Positions 56,355 through 64,000 of a DNA stretch of 64,000 nucleotides are shown here, piece by piece. The notes below the pieces were generated by a model. It saw only the letters and a list, made by a program, of their open reading frames with translations, searched no databases and was not told the origin of the DNA. Position 1 is the stretch's first letter. Each line of letters starts with the position of its first letter. The position numbers and the translations under genes are program-made. The stretch is from a virus. The stretch covers positions 42,126-106,125 of the IMG/VR virus record IMGVR_UViG_3300035670_012130; one strand, given 5' to 3'.

Positions 56355-59300
56355 TAACTACGGTTTTTTCGATCCTAAATATTGGAATGAAGCACTAAAC
56401 AATCGCACTTCTATAGGATACGAAATTGAGGATGAAACAACAGATATCTTTGTCAAATCTGAATTCTATCCTAATGCCAGTGTTATTTATGATACTGTTC
56501 CACCCAAAGGCATTTTGATATTAAACAGAAAAGCAGACGATGTTGATCCTGGTATAAAAGTCCATTATTTTTCTGGTACTGGATATTCTTCAATAACTAC
56601 AGAATACACAGATACAACATCTTCATATTCATTTATTCAAACTGTAAATGCTTTTAAAATAGTATCTGATAAAGATCAAAACATATCAACAATTTATATC
56701 AATCTTAAAAAAACTGGAAATATAGTTAATCTTGGCGATAGAATAAATGTTGCAATATACACTCATGATGCTACAAATGATGCACCTTCAACATTACTAG
56801 GTTCTTTTTCAAGTATCCAATTTAATGATTTGACAACGTCTTTTGATTCATATTCATTTTCAAATACAGGTTTGACTTTAACTGCAGATACTACTTATTG
56901 GATTTATATCACTTTAGATAATTTACCAATGTCCACTATTGGCTCAGCTACAATTGATATTGCTAATTTTTCCAATAATAATTCTGAATTCGCTTACTAT
57001 GATTCTGATAATTTGACATGGATTAGAATAGCTAATACTTCACCATATTATAAAATCACTGCATTTAATACAACATCAGCAGAACTTTCTTCTAAAGACT
57101 ATTTACTTGATATATTTGAAGTACCATTGAAAGAAGTATCTGTTTATGGCGGTAGTTCTGATCTTTCTAAATATGAAGTTATTGGAAATGATCAAGCTAA
57201 TTATGTTTACAAAAAGTTTAATCCTGTTTATAGTGATCCTACAAATTCTGCTAACAATATTTATCCAACAGTCACAAATTTAATTGTTGGAGCTACTGCT
57301 AAAAATACTAAAACATATATCCTTCAAGTTAAAAAAACTCAAACTTCAGAATGGGAAGATATTGTTGAAAATATTGCTGATCCAGAAACAACAGATTACT
57401 TAAGCTTTACTTTTACAACTCCACTGTCTCTTTATGCAGCTAGAATTGCTTATCATGGAGATTATTTCACTATAGATCAAAGAGGAGACATTACTCTTGC
57501 GGCTTATGATCAATTTTCAGATGTTGTTTCAGCTCAAGTTTCAAGGTTTTCAGACTTCAGAGACGCTACTTCTTTTCCAAACGCTGATTCAAAAGGGTTT
57601 ATAGATTTTTCAGCTGGCGAAACAACTTATACCAATATTGACTTAACAAATGCTGCTTATTTGTGGTCGAAAAAGACCGGAAATGCTTCATCTGAAATAA
57701 CTGCTATTGCTTCGTTCAATGACAAGATATTAATTGCAGCAAATCATAAAATGTTTGTTTACAAGAGTGGTGAAGTTTATGAAATATTAAATGAATCTCT
57801 TGTAGGAGAAAAGTATCAAATCACTTGTATCCACGTATTTAATGGCAGAGCTTATGCTGCAACCAATTATGGCTTAGTATTCACATCTTTTAATGGTGAA
57901 TTTTGGAGTGTTATAAACGCAAAAGATCCTTTATCTACCACAAATTATAAGTTGTTAAAACCTATTATTTCTATGACATCTTTGGGAAACAATCTTTTCT
58001 TTGGATCTACTAAAGGTTCTACTAGTTCGTGCTCTGTTTATCAATACAATGGTAAAGCAATCACAGAACTCAAAACTTTCTCTTCTTTTGATCAAGTTTC
58101 TGCTATTACTGCTAAAGAATTTACTCTGTATGTTGGTGTTGGAGGAGCTTATGGTAGTGGAGCATCAGCAATTTATAAATATTACAACGCTGAATGGGTG
58201 CAAACATTATCGTCCAACTTTGACAATGTTGAATGTATAGCTAAATCTTCTACTAGAAATTCTGTTTTGGTAGGGTTTAGGGGTGGTCAAATTTGGGAGT
58301 TATCTTTTACAAATGCAACAGCTAATTCTTGGGCTAAACTTTATGACACATATGCTGATCATATTTTTAGTATATACGATGATACAAATGCTAATTATAT
58401 TTATGTTAGCACTGACAATGGAACTTATGGATATTTTAAGTCAATAAATGGTTTCAAGAAAATTGTTTCCTATTCATATGATACTAATTTATTAAACTCG
58501 ACTTGGAGATCTTACACTGGTTCTGGTATTACTTGGACTGATCTTGGGGACATTGAAAGTTATAATTTTATTGCTTATAGAGGACAAACAGAAGCGATAA
58601 ATTATACAGGAGCTATAGGTAGTTCATTTATTCCACCCACCGGATTTACAAATAGTTCTATCACTTATGAAGGTGCAGTTTTAGCTTCAAAAGATGGTGC
58701 TCTATCATTTAGAATTGATAGCAGTGTTGGATATAATTTGTTTGTAAACGATACTTTGCAAATAAGTAATTACAATCAATCGACAACATTATCAACACTT
58801 TACTCTGCAAATGCTTTTAACGTACTTGAGGGTGATATATTAAAAATAAAGCTTCAAACTACTAATAATGTTGGTTCTGGAACTACTTTTCAATTTTTAT
58901 GGCAAAAGAATACTGGAGAATCATTTGAAGCGATTCCATCCTCACAATTTTATGGTTCAAGTAAGATAAAATCAGTATCAGCAATTGGAAATACATTCTA
59001 TGGTGCTGGCATGGATGGTAGCGTTTACGAATTTACCACTACACCATATGAAAATAATGATAGATATATTTATGCTAGATTTAAAGATCAAGCTGGGAAT
59101 ATTCAAGGCGTATCTCTACCAGCACATTCAAACGGTTTCCCTGTAATCAATGACAGAATGATTCAAGTGGCTAATACTGCTAACAATACTAGTTCTTTTA
59201 TTCAATACACGAATACCACTATTGTTTCTAACTCCAATACTACAATTAATCCTGTAACTGGCAATACACAAAATAATCAAACCAATAACCCCACACAAGG

Positions 59301-60192
59301 ACAAGTAAATGCTGGGACTGGATCGACAACAACAACGAATACTAATACTAATAACCAGAATTTATCTACAACTAATAATTCAGGCGTTATCTATCAAATT
59401 CAAAAGAATGCTGACAACTCGCTATCTAGGAAGGGGATTTATGTTCCCCCTTCAAGAGCTTACCCAGTTTACGCTCCTGACCGTAAAATCAGAGAGTATG
59501 GCATTTATGAAGTTCAGCCAATATATGTACCAACACTTATCACTTGGACACAGATTGTTGCCTTAATTCTTAACAAGTATCCATCAACTCCAGATACAAC
59601 TTTGGATAACGGAACTCAAGTAAAGATTTATGTAAAGACTGGAAACACAAGAGCAGAATGTATAGCAGCTTCTTATGGTGATGCTCAATCATTATCAAGT
59701 ATCAATGATAGTTTAGCTCCAACAACTGCGCAATCTTTGGCTGTAGATCTTTCAGCATATTCTGGTAAATGGTTGCAATATAAGGTTGAACTTATCACAG
59801 CAACTCCTAACATCACTCCAGAATTGCTATCATTGACTCTTTCATATACATCATCGTCAGGCAGTTATTTCTTCACTAGAATGTTTGATACTACTAATTA
59901 TGACACTGATGCTCCAATGATCAAAAGAGGTTTACTTACTTCTAACGAATTAAAAAACAATGGTAGCATCGTGTACGGATATACAACATCTGATGACACT
60001 AATGAAACATTCAATTTTGCTAACTTCACAGTAATTGATCCGAACCAAACCTTTGAATTACCAGAAGCATCCAGCAAAATCAGATTCGGAATTTTCCTTA
60101 CAAGCGTAGGATCAACTCCATCTATGGTGTATGATTTTGCCGTACAACTTGATATAGGAGATGCTAGCATTAAATTTAATCCAACTCCGTAG
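56344..60192 (+). CDS. Tail fibre-like protein with anchor-R-like, propeller and PA14-like domains (1282 aa)
   Basis: Domain order in this 1282-aa protein: residues about 99-240 are a choice-of-anchor-R-like sandwich ([20 protein letters not shown], then [11 protein letters not shown], then [20 protein letters not shown]). Residues about 440-720 are blade-like strands of a propeller ([20 protein letters not shown] and similar). Residues about 720-880 are PA14-like ([20 protein letters not shown], then [14 protein letters not shown]), a carbohydrate-binding fold. A Thr/Asn-rich linker lies near 960-1020, followed by a C-terminal beta region. This is a plausible glycan-binding fibre. It ends with TAG, seven bases before the next ATG. 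Confidence 0.65.
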   Translation: MAYDNYGFFDPKYWNEALNNRTSIGYEIEDETTDIFVKSEFYPNASVIYDTVPPKGILILNRKADDVDPGIKVHYFSGTGYSSITTEYTDTTSSYSFIQTVNAFKIVSDKDQNISTIYINLKKTGNIVNLGDRINVAIYTHDATNDAPSTLLGSFSSIQFNDLTTSFDSYSFSNTGLTLTADTTYWIYITLDNLPMSTIGSATIDIANFSNNNSEFAYYDSDNLTWIRIANTSPYYKITAFNTTSAELSSKDYLLDIFEVPLKEVSVYGGSSDLSKYEVIGNDQANYVYKKFNPVYSDPTNSANNIYPTVTNLIVGATAKNTKTYILQVKKTQTSEWEDIVENIADPETTDYLSFTFTTPLSLYAARIAYHGDYFTIDQRGDITLAAYDQFSDVVSAQVSRFSDFRDATSFPNADSKGFIDFSAGETTYTNIDLTNAAYLWSKKTGNASSEITAIASFNDKILIAANHKMFVYKSGEVYEILNESLVGEKYQITCIHVFNGRAYAATNYGLVFTSFNGEFWSVINAKDPLSTTNYKLLKPIISMTSLGNNLFFGSTKGSTSSCSVYQYNGKAITELKTFSSFDQVSAITAKEFTLYVGVGGAYGSGASAIYKYYNAEWVQTLSSNFDNVECIAKSSTRNSVLVGFRGGQIWELSFTNATANSWAKLYDTYADHIFSIYDDTNANYIYVSTDNGTYGYFKSINGFKKIVSYSYDTNLLNSTWRSYTGSGITWTDLGDIESYNFIAYRGQTEAINYTGAIGSSFIPPTGFTNSSITYEGAVLASKDGALSFRIDSSVGYNLFVNDTLQISNYNQSTTLSTLYSANAFNVLEGDILKIKLQTTNNVGSGTTFQFLWQKNTGESFEAIPSSQFYGSSKIKSVSAIGNTFYGAGMDGSVYEFTTTPYENNDRYIYARFKDQAGNIQGVSLPAHSNGFPVINDRMIQVANTANNTSSFIQYTNTTIVSNSNTTINPVTGNTQNNQTNNPTQGQVNAGTGSTTTTNTNTNNQNLSTTNNSGVIYQIQKNADNSLSRKGIYVPPSRAYPVYAPDRKIREYGIYEVQPIYVPTLITWTQIVALILNKYPSTPDTTLDNGTQVKIYVKTGNTRAECIAASYGDAQSLSSINDSLAPTTAQSLAVDLSAYSGKWLQYKVELITATPNITPELLSLTLSYTSSSGSYFFTRMFDTTNYDTDAPMIKRGLLTSNELKNNGSIVYGYTTSDDTNETFNFANFTVIDPNQTFELPEASSKIRFGIFLTSVGSTPSMVYDFAVQLDIGDASIKFNPTP

Positions 60193-60198
60193 GTAGTA

Positions 60199-63100
60199 AT
60201 GGCTAATCGTACATCAATTTACAAGTTTTTATATTCACAATTTGGCGATATTTGGTATCCAGGTTATGACTATGAAAATATGCTTACAGCTGAATCTAAT
60301 TTTTCAGGCATATACTCTTTTTTTGGTCCTGGAGTTATTAATGGCTGGGATGTATCTAAATTAGCAGACAATAGAGCTGATCAAATTTTACTTCTTGATG
60401 GATACAATACAAGCGCCACAAGTGAATATGGACAGAAATTATCATTACTAGATCTTGATTTCACTGTATCTTGTTCAGCAGCCACCACCACAAATATCAC
60501 TCTTTCTGGCGCACAAACAATAGATGGAGTTTCTGTTGTTGCTGGTGATCTTGTATTAGTGAAAGATCAATCTACAGCATCACAAAATGGAATATATACT
60601 GTAGATTCTTCAACTTGGACTAGACATTCAAGCCTTAATACAACATCTGATTATTCTGATAATTTTGTTGTCTATGTAAGTTCTGGATCAACAAATGAAA
60701 AAACACTTTGGATTGGCGCAGTTTCATCAACAAATTTTACTCTAGGCTCATCAAATCTTTATTTTCAAGATGCTTTCAAACAATGTATCAAAGTTAGCAC
60801 AGGCAATGGAATTATCGATAAATATGCTGCTAAAACTGAAAAACCACGCTATTTTAGACAAACGATAGCAAACACTTTTTATGCTTGGGCTGAATCTGGA
60901 ATATCAACATTATCAGACGAAATTTGTAATATCTCTTTTCCAACAATCCCAGATTCTAAATACAACACCTATTCAAATGCTGTATATTTAGCCACTGTCA
61001 TTTACAAAGCAGATACAACCTACACTGATTTCAATACTGTTTCAGAAATCGTCTATGAAGAAAGAAGAAATCAAATTAATGAATCTTCTGGAGAATTTCA
61101 AAGACAACTTCAATTATCTTATTTGAAACATAAACATCTTGGTGAAATAAACACACCAGCAAAGATAGATCTTGCAAATTACTTAGTATTAACAGCTTCT
61201 TCTAACGATGGAAGTTCTAGTTATGACAACACTTCTATTTTTATATTAAAGAATGCTGATGGTGCCTTATTTAGTGACACTCTTTCTTCATACGGCACAC
61301 CAATTGTAAAACTTGATGGAACTACTTTGTCTAGTCTTGATTACACAATAAGCGAATCAAGTAGCCCATATAAGATTTATCTAAACCAAAGCATCAAGTC
61401 AACATCCAAACTTGAAGTATATTTGCCATACGCTGTTGATAAAACTTTAATTGCAGTAGATGCTAATCAACAAATCTTATCTACAGCCCTTACATTCAAC
61501 ACATATATAAAGTTAAGTGATGGAACAATTTACCAATATACTGATGCTACTGGTTTGACCACTGACCTTTACACATTATTCGCTTGGACAGATTTTCAAT
61601 ATGATACTGCTGAAGTTTATTTAACAGAAACATTGATAGATCAAACACACTATACAATCAATCCTTATTCTGGTTGTATTTTGCTTAAGAATACAATTCC
61701 AAATTATGCTCAATACACTTTTCTTGATTTGTCTGTTGTAATAAAAGCACGTAAAACTGAAATCAAGAACGATCTTACAAATGATTACATTAAGAATTTA
61801 TCTGCCAACAGCATATCTACAGGCAAGATATCAATAAATAATTTAAAGATTAATCATTACAGCGAGAATAGATATAAGCAACCTTTGACTTTTACTCCTG
61901 ATAAATACTTAACTACTGGAATTGGTAAGTCATATTTATATCCCCAAAACACAAATTCTTACATTCAATACAACGATAATATTAGCGCTTTCTACAAGAG
62001 TGCAAACATTATCACTAGTTTGAACTTGATTTATGCTGCGTCTTCAAGAGGATTGTTCAGCTTCAATTTAGGCAGCAATACAGCACAAACAACTAACTGG
62101 CAAAATGATTATGGAAAAATTCTATCGCTTCAAGATAACATAATTTATCCAACAAATGAGAATTATTTTAAAAATGTTTATGCTTTCACTTCATTAGGCA
62201 AAGTTTATTACAACAATACAAGCAATGTTTGGGAAGATCTAAAATTACCGATAGATGCTAGTGGAATTGCAAAAACATTAGTTGGTTTTAAGATTTCTTC
62301 TGATAAGTTAGCTGATGGAACATATCAAACTTATCAATATGGTTTGACATCAGATAAAGCTTACTATGCTATTATTCCTGACAATACAGCATATCAAAAC
62401 TGGGATTGGAATGAAATTTCTACCTTCTACAATTCTTCTGGTGTGGCGATAACAAATATTTACAATCTTTCTGGAATTGAAGAATTATCAACGCAAAAGA
62501 TCACATATGTAGCTGGCGAGACTGATGATATTACAATCCAAAGAGCGTTGTATATTGGAGCAATCGGCACTAGTACTAAAGGTTTGTACTATGGAGATTT
62601 CAGCCAATTATCACAAATATTTGACGAGCCAGTAAAGGGAATTTATTGGATTAAAGATGGCGCATACAAAAATAATATTATCTGGTGGAATGATTATCAG
62701 GCATTTATCACTCACACAGCAAAATATTATGAAGATGCTACAGGTAAATATTGGTCTCTTCCATTCTCACAATCAACAACATCTTTCTCAAATGCTTTAT
62801 GCGCCACTACAGAAGATATAGACCTCACTGGAACACAAACTATCGATGGTATTGCTGTTAGTGCTGGCAATATTGTTCTTGTCAAAAATCAAACCAACAA
62901 AGCAGAAAATGGAATTTATGTTGCATCTGCTGGAAGTTGGACAAGATCTACCGAACTTGATGTAAATGCTGAATTTATTAATTGGAAAACAGTATATGTA
63001 TCAAGCGGAACTATAAATGGCGACAGTACTTGGTATCTTGTAGTTGAAGATGCATTTGACTTTGGTACTTCTGATGTTGTTTGGGAAGTTCAGAGATTAA

Positions 63101-64000
63101 AAATTTATCAAAACTCAACACCTTCTGGAGCTGGTGCAAGTAGTATTATCAATTGTGTTGTTCAAAGAAATTCAACATCATTCCCAGCAGATTACTTCAT
63201 TGGACACTCTAATGGTATTGCAAGAGTTCAAGAATCATCATTGGGAACATCTGTAGCCTATAGTGAACTTTTCTGGGAGCCTGTTTTCCAAGGTTCAGCA
63301 AATACACTTTACAGTTTTGATGATGGTAGTAATTTTGGTAAGTTATATGCTGGAACAACTAATGGAATCTTTGTCAGCACTGAACTTTTATGGCAAGATG
63401 TAAACGTATCTAGCACAGTTTCTTTGAATTATAGATGGAAGAGACCTAACGATACATTTTCTGAAAATGAAACAGAATTCGCAGTATTTGATAAAGATTA
63501 CAACCAAATTACCAACTTTACTTTGAACTATCCTTATCAGATGGTGGCTATGGGATCTTCTTATGTTCCTGGTGATCAAGTTTACTACGAGAAGAGTTTC
63601 AATACATTTACCACTGATCCTTGGAATGATACACAAACAGATAGCACTAGACTTTTTACTTATATAAACAATGAGCCTAGCACTATTCCATTTTACTCCA
63701 ACCCATCAGAAGGCAAAATTACTTTCACACAGTCAGTGTTAAAGAGTGATATTGATAATGCAAAGATATCTATAGTAAATGATTTCCCAACAATATCTGA
63801 TGCTGGAACAAAGCCTCATTCTTCAACTTATGTACCATTATATAAGACGAAAACCCCTATTGCATTACTAGCGAAGGCAAACTCTAATACTGATACTAAA
63901 ATCTATGTAAATCAAAGAATTAGCAATTATTCTTTGATTGAATTGAAGGCTGGTAATAAGTACGAGATAGCAGTGGTCAAATCTGTTGACAATACTGTTT
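60199..64000 (+). CDS. Giant tail fibre/baseplate protein, 3' end outside window
   Basis: The frame is open from ATG 60199 (TAGG ribosome site) to the window end, at least 1267 aa. The N-terminus (FGDIWYPGYDYENMLTAESN, then GPGVINGWDVSKL) resembles attachment regions of phage baseplate/fibre proteins. Two copies of the 'TIDGxxVxAGDxVLVKxQ...NGIY' module lie at about residues 92-195 (LSGAQTIDGVSVVAGDLVLV) and 868-970 (LTGTQTIDGIAVSAGNIVLV). An HKHLGE...KIDL motif is near residue 311, as in the 1221-aa protein. It probably belongs to the same host-contact apparatus. Confidence 0.7.
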   Translation, partial: MANRTSIYKFLYSQFGDIWYPGYDYENMLTAESNFSGIYSFFGPGVINGWDVSKLADNRADQILLLDGYNTSATSEYGQKLSLLDLDFTVSCSAATTTNITLSGAQTIDGVSVVAGDLVLVKDQSTASQNGIYTVDSSTWTRHSSLNTTSDYSDNFVVYVSSGSTNEKTLWIGAVSSTNFTLGSSNLYFQDAFKQCIKVSTGNGIIDKYAAKTEKPRYFRQTIANTFYAWAESGISTLSDEICNISFPTIPDSKYNTYSNAVYLATVIYKADTTYTDFNTVSEIVYEERRNQINESSGEFQRQLQLSYLKHKHLGEINTPAKIDLANYLVLTASSNDGSSSYDNTSIFILKNADGALFSDTLSSYGTPIVKLDGTTLSSLDYTISESSSPYKIYLNQSIKSTSKLEVYLPYAVDKTLIAVDANQQILSTALTFNTYIKLSDGTIYQYTDATGLTTDLYTLFAWTDFQYDTAEVYLTETLIDQTHYTINPYSGCILLKNTIPNYAQYTFLDLSVVIKARKTEIKNDLTNDYIKNLSANSISTGKISINNLKINHYSENRYKQPLTFTPDKYLTTGIGKSYLYPQNTNSYIQYNDNISAFYKSANIITSLNLIYAASSRGLFSFNLGSNTAQTTNWQNDYGKILSLQDNIIYPTNENYFKNVYAFTSLGKVYYNNTSNVWEDLKLPIDASGIAKTLVGFKISSDKLADGTYQTYQYGLTSDKAYYAIIPDNTAYQNWDWNEISTFYNSSGVAITNIYNLSGIEELSTQKITYVAGETDDITIQRALYIGAIGTSTKGLYYGDFSQLSQIFDEPVKGIYWIKDGAYKNNIIWWNDYQAFITHTAKYYEDATGKYWSLPFSQSTTSFSNALCATTEDIDLTGTQTIDGIAVSAGNIVLVKNQTNKAENGIYVASAGSWTRSTELDVNAEFINWKTVYVSSGTINGDSTWYLVVEDAFDFGTSDVVWEVQRLKIYQNSTPSGAGASSIINCVVQRNSTSFPADYFIGHSNGIARVQESSLGTSVAYSELFWEPVFQGSANTLYSFDDGSNFGKLYAGTTNGIFVSTELLWQDVNVSSTVSLNYRWKRPNDTFSENETEFAVFDKDYNQITNFTLNYPYQMVAMGSSYVPGDQVYYEKSFNTFTTDPWNDTQTDSTRLFTYINNEPSTIPFYSNPSEGKITFTQSVLKSDIDNAKISIVNDFPTISDAGTKPHSSTYVPLYKTKTPIALLAKANSNTDTKIYVNQRISNYSLIELKAGNKYEIAVVKSVDNTV

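Noticed and set aside
38430-64000. Diversity-generating retroelement acting on fibre genes
   Set aside because: No reverse transcriptase gene or template/variable repeat pair is visible in the window.

Overview
This 64 kb window is low in G+C and almost entirely coding. It looks like part of a large tailed double-stranded DNA phage: a long late (virion structure) region next to a small sugar/glycan cassette. The evidence is a DUF1320-like head-tail connector, tail-tube-like proteins, a gpD/gp27-like baseplate hub, a candidate tape-measure protein and a run of giant beta-rich tail proteins. Genes commonly overlap by 1-4 bases (TAATG, ATGA). TAA, TAG and TGA all end genes, so the standard code fits. 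I see no terminase, portal, major capsid protein, polymerase, integrase, tRNA gene, CRISPR array or insertion sequence. The host cannot be read from this sequence. SwmB-type repeats, best known from marine Synechococcus, are only a weak hint of an aquatic setting.

Layout. (1) 1-4513, + strand: a sugar-modifying cassette. It holds a thiamine-diphosphate enzyme split over two overlapping reading frames (the first cut by the window edge), two NAD-dependent epimerase/dehydratases, an FkbM-type methyltransferase and a GT-A-like putative glycosyltransferase. It meets the next block tail to tail with overlapping stop codons (TTAA, 4510-4513). (2) 21643 down to 4510, - strand: head-tail joining and tail genes. 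In transcription order these are an FmdB-like zinc ribbon, a 260-aa protein, a 369-aa virion protein behind an intrinsic terminator, two small proteins (one a double zinc ribbon), a degenerate PHP-like protein, the connector, a tail-terminator candidate, a 1567-aa and an 816-aa beta-rich protein, two tail-tube-like proteins and two small proteins that may be assembly chaperones. (3) 21722 to beyond 64000, + strand, divergent from block 2: a DUF5679 mini zinc ribbon, a membrane-segment-containing tape-measure candidate, a coiled-coil protein, an Asn-rich helical rod of 1306 aa, a 3461-aa protein with 14 PKD domains and an RCC1-type propeller, the baseplate hub, then eight genes that are mostly large tail-fibre or adhesin-like proteins. 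The last runs off the window.

How it fits together. Blocks 2 and 3 probably build one virion: connector, tail tube, tape measure, hub and then a very elaborate host-contact apparatus. The same beta modules recur in several of these proteins: a choice-of-anchor-R-like sandwich, a 'TIDG...LVKDQ...NGIY' module, an HKH motif and several kinds of beta-propeller. This suggests growth by module shuffling. The sugar cassette could change host or virion glycans, but that is inference.

Most notable points: the 14-PKD/RCC1 giant; the Asn-rich rod; the shared modules across genes; the degenerate PHP-like protein among connector genes; the palindrome-rich leader at 19216-19337; and a structured 57-nt spacer (47462-47518) between two genes in the same frame.
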